A stretch of DNA of 6,449 nt from an uncultured Thermomicrobiales bacterium (GTDB lineage Bacteria; Chloroflexota; Chloroflexia; Thermomicrobiales; UBA6265): contig CADCWH010000202.1 of NCBI GenBank assembly GCA_902806395.1, forward strand, positions 1-6,449, in the 5' to 3' direction. Below, piece after piece: positions 1 through 6,197 of the stretch. Made by a program: the position numbers and the translations under genes. The notes below the pieces were generated by a model. The model searched no databases, was not told where the DNA came from, and saw nothing but the letters and a program-made list of their open reading frames with translations. The stretch's first letter is position 1. Each line of letters opens with the position of its first letter.

Positions 1-109
1 TACGCATCCATCGCGCCCCCAAATAAGAACGCATGTTCCATACAAACGTTAGCATCCGCCCAATCGTGTCATCCCTCTCGGCTCACCTATGACCTCGGTT
101 CCCGTCTTT
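1..109. other. Intergenic flank downstream of dapF
   Basis: This stretch lies 3' of dapF and is visibly richer in A and T than the rest of the window. I see no convincing gene or terminator. A weak inverted repeat (GTCAT at 68-72, ATGAC at 89-93, 16-nt loop) is the only pairing near the dapF stop codon, and it is too short to call a terminator. Confidence 0.4.
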
Positions 110-1249
110 TTACCGACTACTAAGGGAGGCCCCCGCATCCCCTACTAACCCCTCCAGATGGATCGTCCCGCTGGCCACCAGGCGAGCCCCGCCGCCCAGC
201 GTGACGCGCCGTGGCTCGCCCGGACCAGGCGCGGCAGCCACCGTCAGGATCGGCCCACCGCTGGTCACGACTCGCGCCGGCAGCCGTGTCAGCCCCAGGG
301 ACGCGGCGACGAGCGCCACGGCGACCGCACCGGACCCACAGGCCAGCGTCTCGTCCTCGACCCCGCGCTCGTAGGTCCGCATCCCCAAGAGTTGCTCCCC
401 CAGCTCGTCGGCTAGATCCAGGTTGGTCCCGGCCGGGGCAAAAGCCGGGTGCCACCGGACGGCCCGGCCAACGGCCACGAACCGCTCGCGGACCATGGAG
501 GTCGTCTGGGCATCCATCGATCCCGCGACCAGCACGGCGTGCGGCACCCCGACGGTGATCGGGTAGAGGTCGAGGCACAGCCCTTCGACCTCCACCCGCA
601 CCGGCGGCCCCACTGGCCCGGGTGGCGCGAGGAGCAACCGGACCATGCCACCTGCCTCCACGGTCGCCTCCGTGCAGCCGGCGGCCGTCCAGAACGCGAA
701 GGGGACACCGACCGGAGCCCGGCCATGGTGGGCGGCGAAGCGAGCCCCACACATCGCCCCGTTGCCGCAGAACTCGCCCTCGCTCCCGTCCGCGTTGTGG
801 TAGGTCCACCGATAGCGGATTGCCGCCGTATTGGTCACCCCTGTGCCGGCCGCACCGCCGCCCGATCCTCCCGGATTACCGCTCACCGCACTGGTGGAGA
901 ACGACTCGCCCGACCCCACCGGACGCATCGCGCTCCCGTCGGCCTCGGTCGGGCTCGCCACGCCAAGCCCGCCTAGGCTTGCCCCAGTCGCGTCACTCCC
1001 CACCGTGCCCCAGCCCGCGAGCGCGTCCGGCCCCGAATCACCCGGATCCGGAGGCCAGATCAACACCACCCCGTCTGCCCCCACCCCGTGCCGCCGGTGG
1101 CAGACCGCCCTGACGAAGCCAGCCAGGTCTTCCGGCACCGTGTTCGCCCCGGCGTCGATCACGACGAAGTCGTTACCGCTCCCGCTCATCTTCCAGAACG
1201 CGATCTCTCCCCCGCCCACATCGCCCCCGCTCCCCGTCATGACCACCAT
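110..1249 (-). CDS. dapF: Diaminopimelate epimerase with a low-complexity insert
   Basis: This cytosolic, cofactor-independent enzyme interconverts LL- and meso-diaminopimelate, the last step before lysine and DAP-type peptidoglycan precursors. With the ATG at 1249 it has 379 residues; the family is usually about 270-290. Visible motifs in order are KMSGSGNDFVVID (from 20), HRRHGVGADG (51-60), NADGSEGEFCGNG with the first catalytic cysteine at 161, GVPHAV (234-239), GTNLDLAD (274-281) and RTYERGVEDETLACGSG with the second catalytic cysteine at 304. The extra length is mainly a Gly/Ser/Ala-rich stretch at about 71-144, plus a short Gly-rich N-terminus. The ATG at 1249 is preferred over GTG 1252 and ATG 1240 because a GGAGG lies 8 nt upstream of it. 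The gene is divergent from the secreted-protein gene at 1502. Assignment is firm; the role of the insert is unknown. Confidence 0.95.
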   Translation of the reverse strand: MVVMTGSGGDVGGGEIAFWKMSGSGNDFVVIDAGANTVPEDLAGFVRAVCHRRHGVGADGVVLIWPPDPGDSGPDALAGWGTVGSDATGASLGGLGVASPTEADGSAMRPVGSGESFSTSAVSGNPGGSGGGAAGTGVTNTAAIRYRWTYHNADGSEGEFCGNGAMCGARFAAHHGRAPVGVPFAFWTAAGCTEATVEAGGMVRLLLAPPGPVGPPVRVEVEGLCLDLYPITVGVPHAVLVAGSMDAQTTSMVRERFVAVGRAVRWHPAFAPAGTNLDLADELGEQLLGMRTYERGVEDETLACGSGAVAVALVAASLGLTRLPARVVTSGGPILTVAAAPGPGEPRRVTLGGGARLVASGTIHLEGLVGDAGASLSSR

Positions 1250-1256
1250 CACCCTA

Positions 1257-1263
1257 CCCTCCC
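1257..1263 (-). promoter_or_regulatory. dapF ribosome-binding site
   Basis: On the minus strand GGGAGGG (1263 to 1257) precedes three possible starts. Its GGAGG core is 8 nt from ATG 1249, 5 nt from GTG 1252 and 17 nt from ATG 1240. This favours ATG 1249. Confidence 0.65.
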
Positions 1264-1274
1264 TCTCATGAGAG
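1263..1274. promoter_or_regulatory. Perfect 12-bp palindrome in the dapF leader
   Basis: CTCTCATGAGAG reads the same on both strands. It overlaps the 5' edge of the dapF ribosome-binding site and lies just downstream of a weak minus-strand -10-like TATGCT (1282 to 1277), for which I found no good -35. It could be an operator near the dapF transcription start. No regulator is identifiable, and a chance palindrome cannot be excluded. Confidence 0.3.
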
Positions 1275-1354
1275 CCAGCATACCGCCAAGCAATGTCCGA
1301 TCACCGCCCCTCCCCCGCCCCCCGTCCGCGTACGGACACACCGGCTCTCGGGCC

Positions 1355-1383
1355 TACACCGGCGCGGGGGGCTCCGGTACAAT
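1355..1383 (+). promoter_or_regulatory. Candidate promoter for the secreted protein at 1502
   Basis: TACAAT (1378-1383) matches five of six -10 consensus bases. With a 17-nt spacer, TACACC (1355-1360) sits at -35 and matches only three of six. Transcription would begin near 1390, giving a leader of about 110 nt. This placement also argues against the in-frame upstream ATG at 1382, which would lie before the transcript start. Confidence 0.35.
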
Positions 1384-1501
1384 GGCACCGCCCCGCACGT
1401 CGTCCCGCGCCGATGCGGCCCGACGCCGTGGCTGGAAAGACCGCGCCCGGTGCCATCGGTGTCCCCGCGCCAAGTCCCGATCGACAAGGAATGAACCTGG
1501 T

Positions 1502-2680
1502 ATGACCGTGTCCCGACCGCCGGCCCTGGCTATTCTGCCCGCCCCCCGAGCGCACCGACCCGGGGAAGCCTTCCCTCGCCGCGGCTGGCCAGCGCGCGTC
1601 TTGACCGTGGGAGTCGCTCTCTGGCTGCTGATCTCTGCCAGCTTGTCCCCCGGTCCCCGGACAGTCTGGGCCCAGGGGACGCCAGGATCTGGTACTGCCG
1701 ACCCCAGTCCGGCGGTCGAGTGCGGCATCCCTCTGGAGACCGTCGCCCCGGAGCCCACGTCCGCCGCCGTGGCCAGCCCGGCAGCCTCACCGACGGCCGC
1801 ATCACCGGTGGCCGCGACGAATCAGGCCGCTGCCACACCGGAGTCGGCATCATCTGCCACCCCGGTGGGGAGTCCGGTGGCGAGTCCGGTCGCCGGGGAT
1901 GACGCCGCGGACCGTGACGCTCGGATCGGTGCGGATGTCGAGCGGGTCGGTCGGGCCCTCGCCCGCTGCCTCGCCGACGGTGACTTCGCCACCGCCGCCC
2001 GGTTGGCGACCCCCGAGTACCGGGGCATCCTGGCCGGAGCCGGTGAGGCGCTCACCCCCGCCGAGTTCATCGCCATCCTGGAAGGACTCACCACCACGGC
2101 CGTCGAGGTCCGCTCCGTCTCGGACGTGACCGTCGAGGATGAGGACACGGCATCGGCGGAGGTCGTCACGGTGGTCGCCGCGCAGCTCTTCCGGTCCCGG
2201 TGGTCCTTCGCCCTGATCGGACCCGACACGGGCCAGCGCCGACTCGACGAGGACCAACCTGAGCCCAACCGGCGCTGGGTCGTCACCGCCTCCGAGCCCC
2301 TCGAGGTCGACGTTCCCGAAGGGGCCGAGACGGTCGAGGTCACCCTGACCGAATACGCGATCACGACCGACGAGGAGACCGTCCAGGTCCCTAACATGGT
2401 CCTGGCGATTACCAACGACGGTGAATTCGCGCACGAGGTGGTCGTCCTCCGGGTCGAGGAGGGGGCGTCGGTCGATGCCCTCCTCTACCAGTCCGGCCCG
2501 GCCCTGCCGGACGGTCTCTCATTCGTCGGCCAGGCCCCAGTCGAGGCAGGGGACGAGGCGACCATGGTCCTGGTCGGGTTGGAAGCCGGCACCTATGCCC
2601 TGGTCGACCTGAGTCCGGATCCGACCGGTGCCCTCAACCTAGCCTTAGGCATGCGCGCCACACTGACCATCGAGGACTGA
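1502..2680 (+). CDS. Secreted NTF2-like plus cupredoxin-like domain protein
   Basis: The 392-residue product has no function I can name. An Arg-rich N-terminus is followed by a hydrophobic segment (about 33-49) and a likely signal-peptidase site near TVWA/Q (58), so it should be exported. Residues 84-131 are a flexible Ala/Ser/Pro/Thr linker. Residues about 135-275 resemble an NTF2/SnoaL-like fold: a helix with RCLADGDFATAARLATPEY, then amphipathic strands ending in RRWVV. Residues about 278-391 resemble a cupredoxin-like beta domain, with NDGEFAHEVVVLR and AGTYALVDLSPDP followed by LALGM. Of the usual copper ligands, His311 and Met384 seem present, while Asp369 and Asn379 occupy the probable Cys and His places. 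The mature chain has two cysteines, 74 and 156. ATG 1502 is chosen because the signal peptide begins there and AAGGA (1486-1490) lies 11 nt upstream, a slightly long gap. It resembles the product of the gene at 3029. Existence as a gene is near certain; the domain calls are inferred by eye. Confidence 0.85.
   Translation: MTVSRPPALAILPAPRAHRPGEAFPRRGWPARVLTVGVALWLLISASLSPGPRTVWAQGTPGSGTADPSPAVECGIPLETVAPEPTSAAVASPAASPTAASPVAATNQAAATPESASSATPVGSPVASPVAGDDAADRDARIGADVERVGRALARCLADGDFATAARLATPEYRGILAGAGEALTPAEFIAILEGLTTTAVEVRSVSDVTVEDEDTASAEVVTVVAAQLFRSRWSFALIGPDTGQRRLDEDQPEPNRRWVVTASEPLEVDVPEGAETVEVTLTEYAITTDEETVQVPNMVLAITNDGEFAHEVVVLRVEEGASVDALLYQSGPALPDGLSFVGQAPVEAGDEATMVLVGLEAGTYALVDLSPDPTGALNLALGMRATLTIED
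1864..1887 (+). repeat. Imperfect 12-bp tandem repeat in the linker
   Basis: GGTGGGGAGTCC (1864-1875) and GGTGGCGAGTCC (1876-1887) differ at one base, and a third partial unit follows. They encode the V-G-S-P and V-A-S-P units of the Ala/Ser/Pro linker. This suggests growth of the linker by slippage. Confidence 0.7.
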
Positions 2681-2743
2681 CCCCTACCTCGTCAGGACGA
2701 ACCGGGCTGACCGCCATCTCGGCCACCGCTGGCTACCGGCGAT

Positions 2744-2809
2744 GGGGACCGGTCGTTTCCCGGTGGTTGGGACGCATCCCGGGGACACGGTCCGGATGAA
2801 CCGGTCCCC
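2744..2809. repeat. 10-bp perfect inverted repeat, 46-nt loop
   Basis: GGGGACCGGT (2744-2753) is exactly complementary to ACCGGTCCCC (2800-2809). The enclosed sequence contains a smaller hairpin, GGGA-CGCA-TCCC (2769-2780). It begins 63 nt after the upstream stop codon. It could be part of that gene's 3' end processing or termination, or a DNA-level site. No function is assigned. Confidence 0.6.
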
Positions 2810-2854
2810 GCTGGGCCGTACCGACAGTCGATGGCATATCCGAACGGGCGACGG

Positions 2855-2889
2855 CCCGGGGTGATTGGGCGAGTTGCCCAACCCCCGGG
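2855..2889 (+). terminator. Hairpin before the promoter of the gene at 3029
   Basis: The outer stem pairs CCCGGGG (2855-2861) with CCCCGGG (2883-2889). After a 3x1 internal loop, the inner stem pairs TTGGGC (2865-2870) with GCCCAA (2876-2881) around a 5-nt loop. It is strong, but no T-run follows. Its place between the end of one gene and the promoter of the next suggests it insulates the two. A terminator role is inferred. Confidence 0.45.
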
Positions 2890-2921
2890 ACTCTGGCGGC
2901 GAACTCCTCGTCCCTACCCCC

Positions 2922-2950
2922 TTGACCGCGTGCCCGGCAGCGGGTATAGC
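2922..2950 (+). promoter_or_regulatory. Sigma-70-type promoter for the gene at 3029
   Basis: TTGACC (2922-2927, five of six consensus bases) and TATAGC (2945-2950, four of six) are separated by exactly 17 nt. Transcription would begin near 2957, giving a leader of roughly 70 nt. This is the best promoter match in the window. Confidence 0.6.
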
Positions 2951-3012
2951 TACGCACCTACGTCCGGGTAACGGTCCACGGTGTGTGGCCCGCGGCGTGT
3001 CATCCGAAAAAC

Positions 3013-3020
3013 GGGAGGGG
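3013..3020 (+). promoter_or_regulatory. Ribosome-binding site deciding the start at 3029
   Basis: GGGAGGGG lies 8 nt before ATG 3029. The open frame could extend to a GTG at 2981, but that codon has no comparable site and would place 16 extra residues before the signal peptide. Confidence 0.75.
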
Positions 3021-3028
3021 TTCATTTG

Positions 3029-3997
3029 ATGTCGGACCAGACGCGGACACACTCTAGGGCGCGCGGGAGCATGGCGACGCCGATCACCATCGGCTCGATC
3101 GCCCTGCTGCTCCTGTTGGCCCTCATTGGGGGGCGGTCCACCGGCGCAGCCCAACTTACCCCGGTCGCCAGCCCGCAGGCTAGCCCGACCACCGGTGAGT
3201 GCGTGGCACCCGACGCGGCCGCTGATGCAGCCGGCGACGCGGCCGAGGTGGGCACCCCTGAGCCCTTGACCGGCACCCCGGTCGACGCCTCGGTCGAGGA
3301 AGAGGTGATCGCCGCCGCCGAGAACTTCGTGTTCTGCTACAACGCCGGCGACATCGAGACCCTCAGCCAGCTCGTGACCCCGAACCTGCTGCTGGACCTC
3401 TTCGGCATCGAGGACCCGGCCACCGCCGGTGATGTCCTGGCCGAGACGGAACTGCTGCCGATCACGGTGCTCGGCCTGGGCGAGGTCCAGACCTACGAAG
3501 ACGGCCGATTCGGCCTGATCCTGCAGTACCTGCTCGGCGACTACCAGGTCGTCGCGGCGACCCACTACTTCGTCGAGGTCGATGGCCAGTACCTGGTCGA
3601 CGAAGAGGTCTATGACGCCGCCGTCCTCGACGGCGACAGCACCTTGGTCAGCTTGATCGTCAGCGACGATGAACCGCTGAAGTTCGACCAGGCCGCCGAC
3701 GAGGCCGGCAACCGGACAGTCCCGTCCATGCCACTCGTGAACGTCTTCATCAACAACTCCAGCACCAGCCAGCAGATCTATGAGGTCTACGCGCTGGAGG
3801 CTGGCACGGAGGCCACACCGGTCTCCGCAGGTGTGGCCGAGGACGCGATGGTGGTCGGGCGGCTCAGCCTGGCCCCGGGCGAGTCGGCGACCATGTATTT
3901 GACCCAACTTCCGACCGGCGGCTACGGCATCGTCGCGGCCGACGGCACCGGCGTCACGCTGGTCATCACGGAGGCGGCACCGGTCGATCTCGGATGA
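3029..3997 (+). CDS. Secreted NTF2-like protein with degenerate cupredoxin-like C-terminus
   Basis: The 322-residue product is a diverged relative of the protein encoded at 1502. A basic N-terminus and hydrophobic stretch (about 19-34) end near TGAA/Q (41), an export signal. A short linker with ASPQASP follows. Residues about 88-200 resemble an NTF2-like domain: the helix with FCYNAGDIETLSQLVTP aligns by eye with RCLADGDFATAARLATP in the neighbour, and later strands include THYFVEVDGQYLVDEEVYD. Residues about 205-315 resemble the neighbour's beta domain: QIYEVYALEAG aligns with FAHEVVVLRVEEG, and LAPGESATMYLTQLPTGGYG with the neighbour's EAGDEATMVLVGLEAGTYA. All expected copper ligands are absent here (Tyr251 replaces His), and the LALGM-type end is deleted. 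It has only two cysteines, 58 and 103, matching the neighbour's pair. It has its own promoter and a terminator-like hairpin 7 nt after the stop. Function unknown. Confidence 0.85.
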   Translation: MSDQTRTHSRARGSMATPITIGSIALLLLLALIGGRSTGAAQLTPVASPQASPTTGECVAPDAAADAAGDAAEVGTPEPLTGTPVDASVEEEVIAAAENFVFCYNAGDIETLSQLVTPNLLLDLFGIEDPATAGDVLAETELLPITVLGLGEVQTYEDGRFGLILQYLLGDYQVVAATHYFVEVDGQYLVDEEVYDAAVLDGDSTLVSLIVSDDEPLKFDQAADEAGNRTVPSMPLVNVFINNSSTSQQIYEVYALEAGTEATPVSAGVAEDAMVVGRLSLAPGESATMYLTQLPTGGYGIVAADGTGVTLVITEAAPVDLG

Positions 3998-4003
3998 CGA
4001 TTC

Positions 4004-4036
4004 GGGCGAGCGGGATCGCGGTGATTCCGCTCGCCC
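4004..4036 (+). terminator. Terminator-like hairpin after the gene at 3029
   Basis: GGGCGAGCGG (4004-4013) pairs perfectly with CCGCTCGCCC (4027-4036). The stem continues inward through 4018 and 4022 with two G-U pairs, giving about 15 pairs and a 3-nt loop. It starts 7 nt after the stop codon. No T-run follows, so it is either a U-tract-independent terminator or a 3'-end stabilising structure. Confidence 0.6.
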
Positions 4037-4075
4037 AATGACAGCCCACTCATGGGGGTGGCGCTTTCTACACCA

Positions 4076-4105
4076 CTGCACACGGGTCAACGCTGGTCCG
4101 TGCAG
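4076..4105 (+). other. Small hairpin in the leader of the binding-protein gene
   Basis: CTGC (4076-4079) and ACGG (4082-4085), separated by a 2-nt bulge, pair with CCGT and GCAG (4098-4105) around a 12-nt loop. It ends 13 nt before the ribosome-binding site. It may affect translation, but the stem is short and this may be chance. Confidence 0.25.
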
Positions 4106-4118
4106 AGCTACTCACGGC

Positions 4119-4124
4119 GGAGGA
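4119..4124 (+). promoter_or_regulatory. Ribosome-binding site deciding the start at 4133
   Basis: GGAGGA lies 8 nt before ATG 4133. The frame is open back to an ATG at 4052, but that would put 27 residues unrelated to the family before the Tat-type signal. Confidence 0.8.
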
Positions 4125-4132
4125 TCGAAAAG

Positions 4133-6037
4133 ATGGCAGAGTCCACTCGGAAGTTCGGATCGCTCTTCGACGAGTACAGGGCCGGCAACCTTTCCCGGCG
4201 CGAGTTCACCAACCGGGCCCTGGCGCTCGGCGTCGGCTTCCCGGTCATCGCCTTCCTGCTGCGGACCGCCGATGCCCGGGCCGCCGCCCCGGCCGGCGCC
4301 AAGATCTACCCGGGCATGCGCGCCCAGGGCGCCCCTAACCAGCCCCCGGCCGCTGGCACCGAGGGGAAGACCCGCGGTCAGGACGGCGAGGTCCGCCTGC
4401 TCCAGTCACAGGCCGTCACCATGCTCAGCCCGCACTTCGCCACCGGCACCAAGGATTACCTAGGGGCCGACATCGTTACCGAACCACTGATGCGCTACTT
4501 GCCGGACGGCACCCTGATCCCGAACCTGATCACCGAGGTTCCGACGGTCGAGAACGGCATGCTGGCCGAGGACTTGACTGGGATCACCTTCAGCCTGCTC
4601 CCCGATGTCGTCTGGTCCGATGGCGAGCCGTTCACCGCCAACGATGTCGTCTTCACTCGCGACATGATCGTCGGTTCGGTCGATACCGCCAGCATCTCGG
4701 TCAGCTATGATGTTTGGTTGCCGGTGTCCAAGGCCGAAGCCGTCGATGACCTGACTGTAAAGATCACCTTCGACCAGCCGAACCTGAACTGGTACGTCCC
4801 GTTCTCCGGTAGCACATACGGCGCCATCTACCCCCGCCACTATGTCGAGGCCAATGGCATCGACGCGATGCTTGCTGCCCCGATCGGCACGGGCCCGTAC
4901 GTCGTCGAGTCGTTCGCCCCGAACGACCAGGTGATCTATCAGGCCAACCCGAACTACCGCTTCCCTGACAAGCCGTACTTCGCGACTGTCAACCTCAAGG
5001 GCGGCGGTGAGGCCGCCAGCGCGGCCCAGGCCGTCCTCCAGACGGGCGACTGGGACCATGCCTGGAATCTGCAGGTTGACAAGCCGGTCCTCCTGGACCT
5101 CGAGAAGGGTGGCCAGGGTCGCCTTCGCGTTATACCGGGGACCAGTGTAGAACGGATCAACCTGAACTTCTCGGACCCGAACCTCGAGGGACCGAATGGT
5201 CAGCGGTCTTACGTCGGCAACCCACATCCCTACCTCTCAGAGCTGCCGGTTCGCCAGGCGATCAACCTCGCGGTCGACCGGGACACGATCGCCAATGTCT
5301 TCTACTTCGGTGAGGAGGGAGAGCCTGCCACCGCCAACCAGGTCAACGGGATCCCGGCGGTCACCTCCCCGAACACCTCGTACGAGTTCAACACCGACAA
5401 GGCCAACCAGATCCTCGATGAGGCTGGCTGGACCCGGAATGGGGACATTCGGGAAAAGAACGGGGTCCAGCTCCGGGCGACCTACGCCACCAGCATCAAC
5501 CTGCTCCGGCAGAAGACCCAGGCGGTGGTCAAGCAGGGCCTCGAGGAGATTGGCTTCCAGGTCAATCTGCAGCAGGTCGACTCCGGGGTCTACTTCGACA
5601 GCTCCCCGGGCAACACCCAGAACATCAACCACTTCTACACCGACTTCGAGATGTACACCAACGGGCCAGCTTCCCCGCTCCCTGTCGATTACATGAACGG
5701 CTGGTACGCTGGCCCGAACAACGTCAACGTCGCCCAGCAGGAGAACGCCTGGAACGGTCAAAACGTCCAGCGGTACGTCAACCCCGAGTACGATGCGCTG
5801 TACGATCGGGCCCGGGCCGAGACGGATGCCGAAGCGGTCGCCCAGATGATCATCGAGATGAACGACATCCTGATCAACGATGTCGTGACGATCCCGCAGG
5901 TCCACCGGGCGGCCGACAAGTACGCCATGCACAACTCCTTGTTCCACGGCGACGAGGACAATGTGGCCCTCAGCGCCTTCGAGCTCAACTACTGGAACAT
6001 CGCCAACTGGAATCGCAGCAGCCCGGTCGACCGCTAG
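4133..6037 (+). CDS. ABC transporter solute-binding protein, family 5 (Opp/Dpp type)
   Basis: The 634-residue product belongs to the extracytoplasmic binding proteins that deliver peptides, nickel or other solutes to Opp/Dpp-type ABC importers; the ligand cannot be told from sequence. The N-terminus FDEYRAGNLSRREF with Arg22-Arg23, followed by a hydrophobic run (about 30-43) and ADARA/A (50), looks like a Tat signal, implying export of the folded protein. No lipobox cysteine is seen. Family landmarks are VTEPLMRYLPDGTLIPNL (115-132), the signature-like stretch ITFSLLPDVVWSDGEPFTAN (151-170) with DVVFTRDMI, IGTGPYVVE (251-259), LPVRQAINLAVDRDTIANV (371-389) and DKANQILDEAGW (422-433). Length is at the upper end of the usual 500-620 range. 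No permease or ATPase of the Dpp type adjoins it, and hairpins flank it on both sides, so it is probably transcribed alone. The family call is firm; the Tat route is likely. Confidence 0.95.
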   Translation: MAESTRKFGSLFDEYRAGNLSRREFTNRALALGVGFPVIAFLLRTADARAAAPAGAKIYPGMRAQGAPNQPPAAGTEGKTRGQDGEVRLLQSQAVTMLSPHFATGTKDYLGADIVTEPLMRYLPDGTLIPNLITEVPTVENGMLAEDLTGITFSLLPDVVWSDGEPFTANDVVFTRDMIVGSVDTASISVSYDVWLPVSKAEAVDDLTVKITFDQPNLNWYVPFSGSTYGAIYPRHYVEANGIDAMLAAPIGTGPYVVESFAPNDQVIYQANPNYRFPDKPYFATVNLKGGGEAASAAQAVLQTGDWDHAWNLQVDKPVLLDLEKGGQGRLRVIPGTSVERINLNFSDPNLEGPNGQRSYVGNPHPYLSELPVRQAINLAVDRDTIANVFYFGEEGEPATANQVNGIPAVTSPNTSYEFNTDKANQILDEAGWTRNGDIREKNGVQLRATYATSINLLRQKTQAVVKQGLEEIGFQVNLQQVDSGVYFDSSPGNTQNINHFYTDFEMYTNGPASPLPVDYMNGWYAGPNNVNVAQQENAWNGQNVQRYVNPEYDALYDRARAETDAEAVAQMIIEMNDILINDVVTIPQVHRAADKYAMHNSLFHGDEDNVALSAFELNYWNIANWNRSSPVDR

Positions 6038-6071
6038 GTCTCCGGCTCCGGCCTATCCCGAACGTGACCCA

Positions 6072-6109
6072 GCGACACGACCCCGGCAACGATGCCGGGG
6101 TCGTGTCGT
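6072..6109 (+). terminator. Perfect 16-bp terminator-like hairpin after the binding-protein gene
   Basis: The arms at 6073-6088 and 6093-6108 are exact complements (CGACACGACCCCGGCA on the left) around the 4-nt loop ACGA. A G-U pair can extend the base. It begins 34 nt after the stop codon. No T-run follows on either strand. Position and strength make it the likely 3' end of the transcript. Confidence 0.7.
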
Positions 6110-6197
6110 GACCGAACCACCAGGACACAATGCCGTCCCGAGAGCCATAGCGCCTCGTGGCCGCGCCCCCGCCGGGAATGTCCGATCCGCCGCGTGA

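Larger units (their letters stand above)
2681..3028. other. Structured intergenic region between the two secreted-protein genes
   Basis: This 348-nt gap contains no convincing gene. In order it holds a 10-bp inverted repeat with a long loop (2744-2809), a strong two-part hairpin (2855-2889), a sigma-70-like promoter (2922-2950) and the leader and ribosome-binding site of the gene at 3029. A long minus-strand open frame crosses it but is a shadow of the gene at 3029. Confidence 0.7.

Noticed and set aside
1..123. Plus-strand frame open from the left edge to a TAA at 121-123, and a minus-strand ATG at 41 open to the left edge (MEHAFLFGGAMDA)
   Set aside because: Both are too short to judge, lack recognisable motifs, and the minus-strand ATG has no clear ribosome-binding site.
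1324..1337. Small inverted repeat GTCCG-CGTA-CGGAC
   Set aside because: A five-pair stem in GC-rich DNA is expected by chance and has no positional link to a start or promoter element.
1088..1501. Upstream extension of the gene at 1502
   Set aside because: The open frame reaches back across the dapF start in antisense; the extra 138 residues are Arg/Pro-rich, would precede the signal peptide and pass through the likely promoter.
1491..1505. Four-codon leader frame (M-N-L-V) overlapping the start at 1502 as ATGA
   Set aside because: The AAGGA site directly abuts its ATG, leaving no spacing, so translation of it is unlikely.
2684..4090. Minus-strand open frame of 468 codons
   Set aside because: It lies antisense to the gene at 3029 and both flanking gaps, runs through the hairpins and promoter, and has an Arg/Asp/Val-rich composition typical of antisense frames in high-GC DNA.
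4460..5947. Minus-strand open frames of 255 and 236 codons
   Set aside because: They are antisense to the binding-protein gene, show no family motifs, and reflect its codon bias.
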